The notes under the pieces: model-generated
Seen by the model: the letters and a program-made list of their open reading frames with translations, nothing else
Database searches by the model: none
Told to the model about the DNA's origin: nothing
From: Saccoglossus kowalevskii
Taxonomy: Eukaryota > Hemichordata > Enteropneusta > Harrimaniidae
Assembly (NCBI RefSeq): GCF_000003605.2
Contig: NW_003119429.1
Location: 81,171-114,417 of the forward strand
Direction of reading: 5' to 3'
DNA length: 33,247 nt
Program-made: the position numbers and the translations under genes
Shown here: positions 1 through 12,100 of the stretch, piece by piece
How positions within the stretch are numbered: position 1 is the stretch's first letter
Layout: every line of letters starts with the position of its first letter

Positions 1-1484
1 TGCGGTTAGTAATAGGTACTTTTCAAGTTTTCAATTTTTGTTAAGAACTCTTCAACCCTGAAGCCGGAATTGGGGGTGCGGTTACTATTACGTATGCGGT
101 TTATATTAGGACTTTAACGGTAGTATTTGTTTCATCAATAAGATCCAGTAAAAGGTATAAAGTACCATAGAATATTTTGTTTTAACACATCACATTTTTC
201 TCATTCACTATGGCTATCCATGGATGCTTCCAGTATGCAATGCATAAATTGGGATTTCTTCCCTTTCCACAGTTTAGTTTGTTGGGTTTATGTGTTGTTA
301 TGGTAGCAAGAGGGTAGGGGCATGACTCTCTGTGTGAAAAAGGGTCATATACCTGGGACGTTTTACCAATGCCAAACACGTGGGGTGCAGTTATCTCCAT
401 ACTGTTTAAAACTATTAGTGATACAAATCTAATTACACTAATTATGCTTATATCGATTTTGCACAGCCATCAGGGCCCGTTTTTCTGCTGCTTGCCAGTT
501 TTACATGACCCAGGCAAAAACTGTGATGGTCAGTATTTAATAATGAATGAAATTTTTTTTTTTTTTTGAAAACTTGATATAATTACTAGGCAATTCAGGA
601 ATGATTTATTCCGACATCCATGCTGAATATACTAGAAATAGATTTAATTTTCGAAGAGACTAATCTTCATGGATTTTGAGATTTGTTTTTAAATAATACA
701 ATGACTTTCAAAAACTCTTGAACTGCATAACAGAGTATTTAACACTTTACAGTTGACCACTATCTACATTTGTTACCGTATTTACTCTATTAGTAGTGCA
801 TGCGCTTACATAAATAACAGGTGTATCTATGGTCAAAATAAGTCTAAAGAATCCACTATATAATATAAATGCAGTTTTTTTTTGTAATCTCACTTCTTGA
901 AGATAGATGCGCTTCTAATAGAGAAAATACAGTACTTCTGATTGGACTAAATCTTCACCTGTACATGTACATTTCATTTTACGAACATCACAATTCCGTG
1001 ACCTGATACTAGTATGCAACTGTATGTCTCCTGTCCTGCACCTAATCTCTAAACTGATTTTGACTGTTTGAAGATCCAATTATCTGCTACAACATTCCAA
1101 ACAAAGAATGGCATGGTATTTTTTACATATTCCCTCGTTGATGTGTTATCAGTCTACTAAAAACATGTCTCTTATCTACTCTAGTTATCTGTCTGCGGGA
1201 AAAGTAATTAGTTTAATTATTATATTTATGGCCTTTATGTCACTCTCAGCATGCATTAGTAGAATGTGTGTATATTTCACTATATCCATTTGTCAAAAAA
1301 CATTATTTTTTTTCATTTAAACAATCAACAAAATCTTGAATTCTGTAAAAATGACTCAAGATTGACTGCAAGAAAATAAAATCTTATGTTGTACAGATAT
1401 TACATCAAACATTGGTTAAAAATTTAATTATTTTAAGATTTGTTCAAAATTCAGGAGTAAGTACACTGTATCTTCGTTACCTGT

Positions 1485-1486
<2 letters not shown>

Positions 1487-1529
<43 letters not shown>
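1487..1529. repeat. (GT)n microsatellite
   Basis: Uninterrupted GT dinucleotide run of 43 nt in the non-coding region upstream of the visible PACS exons. Confidence 0.97.
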
Positions 1530-1532
<3 letters not shown>

Positions 1533-2332
1533 TTGTCGCACAAACTGTAGTCCTTATGCCACATCAGTTAAATCATCTTCATTAACAATGAGTTGTTGTT
1601 GAAAAAGAAAAAATCTATTAATAATAATTATGTGACTTCTATATATTGTGATGATTCAGTACATCAATGAAATACATTGGGTATGGATAGATTGGTTCTC
1701 TGTGATCAATGTTCTGTCTTTGTAATTGCTAGTGTTAAATATCATCATGAGATTATGAATGATGTTGTCTATAATTATGATGAATTAATCGCGATTGGAA
1801 CTATGAAAGAATAGGCTTTGTATTCGTCTAGGGAAGTCAAATGAAACAAAAACTATGGTATAACGATCAAGACCACAGTAGAAATTACTCTACTGTTGTA
1901 AAATGATAACAAACAAATATGTTCCAAATAAAAATACAACTGAAACAGAACAGAACTGGAATTACAAATCAAAGACTTCACGGAAGCAAACAGAAACAAT
2001 GATTCTGATGTAAAATAATTATGGATTGGTCAAAAAGGAATTCAATGGCATATCAAATGAACAATATAAAAAGATCACTACACACATACAGATTTTTAAA
2101 TAATATAATTAAATGTGCGCCTTATTTGAACATTACGCAAAATTACACAACTCAATCCGCTGATGAAAGTATTTGCAAAATATGTAAAACAACAAAAGAC
2201 AAAATATAATTCATAATGTACTGTCAAATTAAAGACGGGTTTTCAACAGAAAATACAATAATTTCTCAACACAGCACTACATGACAATTTCAAAATGATA
2301 TTAAACACAACAGAATCATCTCTACTTAAATG

Positions 2333-2528
2333 TGTACTTGATTTTAGCTGGAATTAATTTTCGCTGAATAGACTTTAGGTGTTTTGTATGGAATTTATTT
2401 TCACTGATTTGTGATGAGTTGAATGTAAAATTGGAACAACGATTCACTGGATTTTATTTTCACTGAATCATTCTTTCAGTGAAAATAGCGAAAATTAATT
2501 CCAAGTGAAAATAAAGTATTGTACAGTA
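2333..2528. mobile_element. TA-flanked MITE with TACTGTA-type ends, copy 1
   Basis: Imperfect palindrome: TAGCTGGAATTAATTTTCGC near the left end and GCGAAAATTAATTCC then AATAAAGTATTGTACAGTA at the right. The left terminus is eroded relative to the 18104-18269 copy. No ORF. Ends and size fit a Tc1/mariner-type MITE; that class is inferred from the ends alone. Confidence 0.75.
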
Positions 2529-3051
2529 TCAGATATTGTACATACAATGCTTTTACTAAAAGACAAGCACTAGTTTAACTACTCAGTTATTAATACTATA
2601 TCAATTTTTTAAAAAAATTATTGTAATTTCTTCATGGTTATAATGAAGATTATTATGAGCAACTATTGACTAAAGGCCCAGTCAAAGTCACAATGTAGTT
2701 AACTTGATTCATGTATTGCAGGGTCTCAGTCATCAGCAGGAAATTTGACTCACTCATTCACAACACAGTGTTTTATTTTAAATATGCAATTTCATGTGCT
2801 GTTAACTTTCTAGATTTTTAAGTAATATGTCATCTCTAGATTTAGTAAATCACCACAGTCCCAAGGGTTGCTGTTAAATAATTGACAGGTGGTGGGTAAA
2901 AAACAGGTCACATGGAATGGGTGACTAGTTTAATGATGGAATGGATATTCATACTTCATTCATTCCATTCACCGAAGGATTGTCAATGAATCACAGAAAT
3001 TGGTTTCCAGGATTTAATCACGAGTGTCTTTTATTTGTATATATTCTTCAG

Positions 3052-3123
3052 GATCTCCTGGGTGAAGAAGAACAAGAGAGAACCGGAAAACCAACTCGAG
3101 GTAAACTTAGAGCCAGTAGCAGG
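3052..3123 (+). CDS. PACS: PACS exon a (residues 1-24 of the visible protein)
   Basis: Acceptor TTCTTCAG before GATCTCCTG and donor AGG|GTAAGT; 72 nt, phase 0 at both ends. It encodes an acidic then basic stretch, [18 protein letters not shown], which lines up with the segment of vertebrate PACS just before the first conserved basic block. It is the most 5' exon I can support, so the true start codon lies upstream of the window. Confidence 0.8.
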
Positions 3124-6100
3124 GTAAGTTATATATTTTATCTACTCTACTTTTAGGAAAATATTTCACTATTTAAAACATGGTATATTGCAATGAATTG
3201 TAGTATCTATCTTAGAATCAAATGATAATAATGGAATGTTTTTAAAATATGAAAAAAAAGGATAACCCTGCAATTTCGGGGTATTGATTAATAGTGAAGG
3301 TGGTTGTTGACCACTGAGCTCACCGCTGATTGCTCAAGAGTTCACATGTTTAGAAAGTAATGTATAATTTAATGTATAACATTAATTTACATGTATATGC
3401 AGTTACTTAATTTTTTTTTTCTTTTTAACAGCAAAGAAATTTTAAACAAAAGTTCATAGCATTATTAAAGAAATTTAAAGTGGCTGAAGAAGTTGAAGTT
3501 GAACCTGATTTATACGTCGATCAAGATCAGCCAGTCGTAGACGATGATTTTGATGATGACATTGATGATTTGAACGTGAGCGATAGTGGTCCTGATATGG
3601 ACGATAACTTGAGTATAGAATCAACACCAAAGCCTGTTCTGAGGTAATGAAAACACACTCAATTAGTTTTCCCGCTAAAATTGTATAACAATTTTGTTTT
3701 TGTTGAATTTTTTCTGAATTTAATACTGATTTTGTACCAGACAGAAAGTTAATAGGTTTTTATCAAAACTTTTAAAAACTTTCTCATTAAAGCAGATTAA
3801 GCAGAATAAAAAATTGTAATGTTCAAGCAGAAACTGCTCGTAGTCTATTACTGGTAATAACCAACTGCTTTGTTTGGCTGCTTTGATTGAATTGTTCCCT
3901 AGGCTAGGGTGTTCACACACAGGATTCTGTAATAGTTTTTTTTTCTACACAGAATGCAATTTTCTTACATTTTTCCCTACAGCATAGCAGGTTGCAACCT
4001 TAGGTTTGTGCTCATGCCATATACAAAACTTATTTTCATTAAAAAATATATTTCATTTCAAACAGTATTGAGAAACATTAATCACGTTTGTTGCCTATAT
4101 GTCAATGTGTCAGGTCGTTCAATTCAGACTAACAGAAAGTAAATGAAACAAAATGTAAAAAAAAAAGTGCCTGATTTGTCTCAGGTACCACAGCTGACAT
4201 TGAAATATGTCTGGTAATCTGCATTCATCAGGCCTCCATGTTTTGGATGTCAATCAATAAACGCAGTTGAGTTTCAGGCCATCGTTCTCATCTGAACTGT
4301 GATTAAAATCTGTTTCATGCATTCAACAACATTCTACAACAATTTCCACTGTGAAAACATCAATTGGCTTTTAGAAAATGGTTATTTAACCTGGTTTTCA
4401 CACATTAAATTTAATACAAAAAGTTAAATATATTTAAACATATATGCATTAATGTATGCATACAAAATATTTCCTTAAAATGTCAACATATGTTATGATT
4501 GTTACTCAGGGCAGAACACAATAAAATATTCATGTTTCAGTGTATTGTACACTTCCATTGAAAATGTGTGTGTCACAGCTTTTCAAAAATGTTTTCATCA
4601 TAATTTTCAAAAAAGAAATGTTCAATTTTCTTGAAAATCAAAGTAAAAGCAAAATTTTTTTTTCACCATAAAAACAAAACAAAAACATGCACCGGCACTG
4701 ATTTTAGAAAACAAATTGACTAGAAACATGTCCTGGTCTTAACAGATAAATTACAGAAGTATGTTTATATGCAATATATATTTATGCTACTGCTCACATT
4801 GCGTTTATGCTAATGAATAATTTCAACTCTACAGGCCCTTCTTTGGAAGTACCCACGGTATTTCAACATCCAATCTGCAGTTAGAAGAGCGGGAACTGTC
4901 AAACAGCAATAGTATAATTAGCGATGAAAATGATGATTTTGCCCACCAGAGAGAGGTAACCGTGACCCCTGACCTATGACACATAACCTTTATGTGTGAC
5001 CTTTCACCTTCATATCTATTTTTTAAGCCAACTTTACAACTGAGCAATGTTACATTGCATTGTGGGAGAGAAATTCCAATTGAATATAGACAAATATTTT
5101 TAAAACATTTGATTATCAATAACAGCCCATGTCACTGAGAAACTACTTTTCACTATGGCAACCAATGAAAAAAACAAAGATTTGAATTTGAAACGTATGT
5201 TTTTTCTGAACATATTTAGAAGCCAAAAACAGATTGAATATGGAACACCAAAGACAAATTTTGTTTAGGTCAGATGTCAGTGGTAGTATCTGCGACTGTA
5301 CACATATTAATATTCATTTATCCAACATATCAAGGAATTCATAGTTGTAACATTTAGACATGGAGTTCATTTATTTGTAAAATGTTTAAAATGCAATTTA
5401 TGGATTTGGATTCAAAAGTCAGATTTTGAGTGAAAGCGCAATGCAATGAAATATGAAAATGGTGAATTATTGACTTGTATTTGTATTCTATATTTGAACT
5501 TGAGTTATTATTTGATCACTATCATACATAAGTTATAGTGCGACCATCTAATATGTAATTTTTGATATGAATATTGTTCAAGGGAAATTGATAGGAAGAT
5601 ACTAGTTTTCCCGATCAGTTTATTTCAGTTTATTGTTTTATTTTTATCCAACCATGTTACAAATGTTTTCCATTCATAATTCATCTCTCGCTCTCTTGCT
5701 AGGAATGCCTCGAAGATGAGATCAGTATTGCGTCGCTAGTGAACAGTCCCAGCAAAGACAACACAAACACAAGACCAGCAACACCACCAAGCAGAACCAA
5801 CTTTATAAGAGACAGAAGTATCTCTTTACGTGAGAAGAGTACAATATCAAAAGATATCCGAGCGTTACAGAGGCGGAACAGTGCAGGTCATGCTGATAAT
5901 AAGGTAAAAATTGTGGGTCTTGATCTGGGTAAAACTGTAGACCTTGTAAGAAAGTTTGTTCTTGTTTTGACTTTTATATATGGTAGGTAGATACCATACA
6001 GTCATTTAGTGTTATTTTTGAATAACGTCATTATGTTTTATGTTAGTATACTGTTATCACTTTATAAAGTCACTTAAAATTTTTTTTTATTATTATGAAC

Positions 6101-9100
6101 ATTTTAATAAATGAGTGCCACCCTCTGTTATATTTTTCAGCAGCCGAGACGATCGTTACCAGATCAGCTGAGCAATGTCTGGTCATTAGAAGACCAGATA
6201 CCAGACAACATCATATTAATGAACACTGCCGAGTGGCAGGGACAGGTAAGACACACAGCCTGATATATTTATAAAATGGTTTATTATTAATAAAAAAAAA
6301 ATAAGCACTAGGGATTATGGAATAAACAGATCAAAGCATATTCAGTTAAATGGTTTGGTAAATTGCATACCACTTTTTATAAATCACAAATGGTGTTCAT
6401 TCGGGGTGCCAGTTTGAAAACCAAATTCACGTTTCTACGCTTTATTTTGCTTAGCTACTGTCACAAGCCCTGGAAGAAGACCAGCATAGAGTCGTGTGTA
6501 CATGTTGCAGTGCAGACGTGCAGGCCACGTTTGCTTTTATCGTCAACAGAATACAGAAATTGTAAGTAAACAAGAAAGTGAACATGCTCATTAATAATAA
6601 TAATTAAAAAAAAAAATTGATCTGTAAACAGCGATATGCCAAAAGTCTTGTTAGCCATATATAATCACCTGTGTTGCTGATATGTCGTTTGTAGTACGTG
6701 CCATTGCTTGTTTCGGTAAACCTTTCCAATTAACACCTTTTCCACCAAATTGTACAAACTTTACACACGAAAAAAGAATCATTTATTATTTTTGTTGATA
6801 AAAGAAAGGGTTTTGATTGACCGCTCCACCTTGTGCTTTATTGTTTTAATTTAATTCACCCATTGATTGTTTTTAATTAATATTGCATGAAAGTAAGTTT
6901 ATGTTCGGAATGTTTGTTGTTTTTATTAACACAGAAACAATGGCCCCAAGACCAAGCGGATCACAAGGTGTTGTATTCACTCCCTTTTAGTGCATCTTTT
7001 TATTATTTCATTTATTTAGTTCGTTTATCATCGTTATTATTATTATTATTACTACTGTCATTTTTGTTTCCCTCGTCCTTCCTTTCACATTACACACTTT
7101 AGCTGTAGTCGGTGTTTTGCATGAACCCATTCCTTAACGCTGTTCAGATTATTACCATGACGATAATGATAACATTTTTTTATGATAGATGCAGAGATTT
7201 TATTTTTAATATTAAGTTTGTTGAAAGGAAGAAAGTATTGTAGAGCGCCCTCTATAGTTTGATCTGTTTAACTACATTTATAAATACGGGATAAGGTTCA
7301 ACTTTAATTAAGATTTTTATGAATGAATTTCCCTTTATTCACCATCCCAATATTCCCGTTATTGATAATTTGTTCATATTTATGCATTACAATTTCAGTT
7401 GCAACAGCAATTCGGCAAATCCACCGCCACTGAAACTTGCCGTGGCTGGAAACGACGCATATGTTAACAATGTACTCCGGCCGTATGTGGAGCAATTTTC
7501 GGCCAAATCACCTGATTGGCAGAACTATATTAGATTTCTTATAATACCACTAGGTAGGTGAATTAATAACAAGCTTTTGCAATGAATGTTGTTGCCTTAG
7601 TGACTGGATGGATTTTCCTCATCCTTCCCAACTATACTACTTAACCGTATAATTTGTTTTTTGTTTTACAGGTGCCAATAGTCTTGCCAAATATCTTGCA
7701 TCAATAGACCCTAAATATAATGCTTTATTTATGGATTCTGTATGGAGAGATTCATTTGAGAAAACGGATAAAGAAAATACAGGTGGGTGGAATATTGAAC
7801 CGTAGGTCAAAAGGAGGTATCCAGTACTGTTAAATGGCCATCTCATCATGAAACATTACATCATCTTATTAAATATTCATGAGGTTATTTGACTCGGATT
7901 ATCAAAGCAAAATAGTCAGAGATTTGGGCATGATTGTCGTGAACATTATTATTATTATTATTAATTTCAGACTTATTATCGTTATATTTGATGTTGTAGT
8001 AATGATGGAGATATTCAAGTGTTAATGCATAAATTATGTTAATTAGAACCAATCTAATGTCCACATATTGATTGACCAATCAGTGTTTGTTTTACTTCTG
8101 TTCAGATTCAGTTCTCTTCATGTTTTTTTTTACTTCAATAATGTACCAGTCGCTTTTTTTTGTTACCGCTGTATTACTGTAAAATCTGTATTAGAAGCCG
8201 CGGCTTCTATTAAAATGGTACAATACAACAGAGAGGATGCGGCTTCTATTAGAGCATCTACACATATGAGAAATGATGAATTTTTGATTCCCAATTTTTT
8301 AAAAAAATGGGTGCGACTTCTATTAGGGATGCGACTTCTAATACAGATTTTACGGTAGTATCGTTTTGGAAATAAATGGTACACAGGTTGTGTATTGAAT
8401 TGTCACCTAACAGTGTCTGTATTTCTGTGATGCTGTTCACAATGATATTACATTGATAGTACAATTTGTGAAACCCGAAAATATTTCACATAGGAGTGAA
8501 TTTTTCATTTGGATCCTAAAGCCAGCAACCTTTAAAAATTTATTCTCACGAGAGCCCTCAAATTGATCAAGTCAACGAAAATTAATTAGTTTACAGTATC
8601 TCACCCCTTTGCATTGAAGACACCAGCTAAGATTTTTTTTTTTAATTTCTTAATTTCAGATTATAATGAACTAGTTCTGCGAGTGGATACATATCTAAAC
8701 AATGCATCTAATGTCTTCTCACTGCCAATCGCAGAAGCTATGGTCAATTATAGAAGTAATTCGGAGGAAGACTCAGTCCAAAAATTTGTGCCATTTATTA
8801 ATGTGAGTAGTTTACATAGCTATAGCTTTGTATCTACGTATACCTACTATGTTACCTGTCATATCCAAACCCTGTGTTTGAAATGAACACTATCAGGGTA
8901 ATTTCAAGTCTGATCTCCATAGATTTTTTTGTAAGAAACCACCATAAACGAAACACCCCCATCGGCTGAAAGAATTTCATCAATCTCTGTAGTGTTTATA
9001 GGTAGACAGGTTTCATTCTGAGTGAATAAAAAGTCTGTCAATCAGGTTTGGTTTTACATCACTATCAAATTCCGGTGCATGAACAAGTTTTGACTGGTAT

Positions 9101-12100
9101 TATGTATTACTTTAACCAGTAATTTGTTCCAACTGTTTTCAACATGGACTGATTTGTATTGTTCTAGTAAATACATGTATACCCACATTCATCATATTTA
9201 TAAATCACTCAACCTAAATAGCGGACATTCTTGTGTGGAGGACATGTGCAGTACATGTCAAGTGGGAATGGACTGTGTAAAACCTGACGCAAACCATATA
9301 TGTGATATTTTATTGGATGGTTTATTAGTCCCCATTCGGACATATAGATTGACCTCTGTGCATTTGTGTGTGCATCCGAACCTGTATCTCAGACATGCCT
9401 GGACCAATTAAATTCAAACTTCACACATACATCATACATAATATTATACATATGCACATGAATTTGTTTCACGGTCTGATTCAAGATGGCCGAATGGCAG
9501 CTATTTTGTACTGAACAATCATTGAAATCAAGCATTTCTCGGCTGTTTACAGATGGATTTTGTTCAAACTTGGTATATACATTGGACATTATGGGATGCA
9601 CATCATTTTGTTTTCCAATTCAAAATGATCCAATACAAAATGGCCGAATGGTGGTCATTTTTGTAAAAAAAAATTAGCAAAAATCAAGCATTTCTGGCAT
9701 TGTGGAACTTGATCTTGGTTGTGTATGGATGGAATTCGTTCAAACTTGGTACAGACATTATAGGTTCCTGATGCACGTCATTTTGTTTTTCAGACCGGAT
9801 TAAAAATGACTGACTAATAGCTATTTTGTTTTAATGAATATGGTTCTAGTGCCATATCTTTGACATGCTTCGACTGATTTTATATTTTATATATTCATTA
9901 TACATCATGTCATAGATAAACAGATGTATTGTTTTAACGATCTGATTCAAAATGGCCGACCGATGGCCATTTTGTTTCAATGTCGGTAATGCTGTTCCAG
10001 AGCTATATTGCTATAAGTACTTGTACTATATATATTACTATAAACAAAACTATATAACTTAGATTTGATAACTAATCAGGACTGTGCCATGCATAGCTTG
10101 TTATCTTGGTTGTGTTCTTGACTACCATATTGAAAATACACACCTGACCGTGTTGTATGGTATTCTGTGTGTACAGCATTTTTTTTCAAACCTGTCTTAA
10201 ATTGACTTTACAGGATGTCAGAGCTGGATCTTTAGAAACACACTCTTTGTCAGGTAAGAAATGTTCAGACTTTAATACCTATTTGTTGATTGTACACCTG
10301 TAACTCAGTAACTGTACATGGTTTGTGTCTTCTGGAATTGATTTTCAATGTGGTCAATGTGCTTCATGATTTCGATGTTGGGTTTGGTTGTGTGGGTGGA
10401 TGGATGGATGAGTATGTATATTTTACAAACATGTCTTCTTTACTTAGGTATAAGAAGTTTACAGTTTTTTCTTTAATTTTCTGCTTGCTTTAAAAGTTAA
10501 CAAAAGACTTTATACTAATAAGCTGCACTAGTTTGAAACACATTAACTTCCTTTGAGTGCATATGTACAATGCATTTTGGAGAGTACTTCAAGTAAATTC
10601 AATGGAAAAATGTTATCACCATTGAAACTCACAAGATTAAATATCAGTTTTTGAAATATTTGATAGAGCAGGATTCATATTCTGTTTCTTGGTAATTATT
10701 CTGGTGACCCGAATTCGTTAAATGTTTTTCACTTTTTGTATCTTAATTGCATGCAGGGATACAAATAATTTAAATGGGGGAGTTGTCACCTGCGCATGCG
10801 TCAGGTGGCCATACTGTGTCAATGTTTACAAACAAGCGTCTACCCATGAGCCTTTGCGTTTTAGTGTGTGTTGTTATCGTCGCTTGGGGCTCAATTTCCG
10901 CACATGCACAAGTGACAACCCTCCCGCTTTAAAGTAATTTTTATTTTGTGTATATATTTGTGTAGGGGATTGGGAAGAAGCTGGAATTCAAATTTCAAAT
11001 GCATTATCATCAAGTCCACCTAATGCTGCTGCTATCAGTGCTGTCGGTGTTGCTGGGAGCAGCGTTGGAACAGCAGTCAAAGAGTCAAATACACCGCCAC
11101 CAAGTCCTGCCATTAACATAGTTTCACCGCAGCAATCCAGGTACAGTCTTGAATTCAATACTGTAAGACAGGTGTTTTAGCTCTGTTGTCGACTTTGCCG
11201 AGCATACGTGTAATTGTCCACGTCAATTTTTTCGCCCTGCTGTTGACTTTGTCGAGTGGAGCTTAACATATGAGTGATTGTCTGTATTTGATGTCCACAT
11301 CCATTTTTTCGACTTCTTCTCGAAAACTACCGGTACAAGCCTGATTGCTTTGATGTTATACATATGGGTACTACGGGTTTTGAGAGTTTGTACTTTCAGA
11401 TTCGTTGAAATTACATCAAATTTGTTTTTTTTCTATGAATTGTTTTCACCATTACTTTCTTATTTTCCTTGTCAGTAATCAAACTGCTCACTACATTTTG
11501 CTAATGAAATATTTTTATTCAAGTTTGTCTTTGTTTTTTTTACTCACGGTGATGAAATGTTTTCTTTTTACTTAAAAAAAACAAAACCTGACATTTTAAT
11601 ACTCAGTTGACTTTGTACAGCCATTTCACCAATTAACTTTTGATAATAATATTGATGATTGCACATCAAACTCTGATCCACTGGAATATCGCTGACGCCA
11701 TCATACATGTACAATAACACACTTATCATAGTTGTTAAGAGGATTACAGTTATGTGTATGAGACAGGCTTTCCCCTTTGGCATTATTAAGTATAAAATCC
11801 TGTTCATGATTAATGCATACAACAAAAAGGATTGTGGTTTTGTCAGAGCCATATGCCGTCAAGTAGATTCTCTGTCTTTGCTGTCTAAAAAAAGTGAAAG
11901 TCACTTCATCATAGCTGGGCTTTCACTTAAATCAATGTATAATGCTACAACACAAATGTTTTAGTCACTGGAAAGCCTGGAGTGCAGATAAATTTAAGCA
12001 ATGAAAAGATAACCACCAATTTCTTTTAGTCACTGGAAAGCAGGAAAAGCAGATAAACTATTTATTTTCTTTTTCCAAAAAACAAAATTCAACTTAATAA

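Larger units (their letters stand above)
1..3051. other. Non-coding: probable PACS intron
   Basis: AT-rich with short chance frames only, plus poly-T runs, the GT microsatellite and one MITE (2333-2528). I looked for the acidic and furin-binding exons of PACS that should precede exon a and found none, so this is most likely the intron before exon a. Confidence 0.6.

Noticed and set aside
1-3051. Earlier PACS exons upstream of 3052
   Set aside because: No open stretch with splice sites resembles the furin-binding region; frames such as 2021-2209 are chance AT-rich ORFs.
5904-5990. Extension of PACS exon d past its donor
   Set aside because: In-frame read-through gives an unrelated tail and a stop; exon e joins perfectly at the GTAAAA donor.
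8175-8357. CRISPR-like array suggested by repeated GCGACTTCTATTAG motifs
   Set aside because: Repeats are few, irregular and inverted, inside a MITE in an animal intron.
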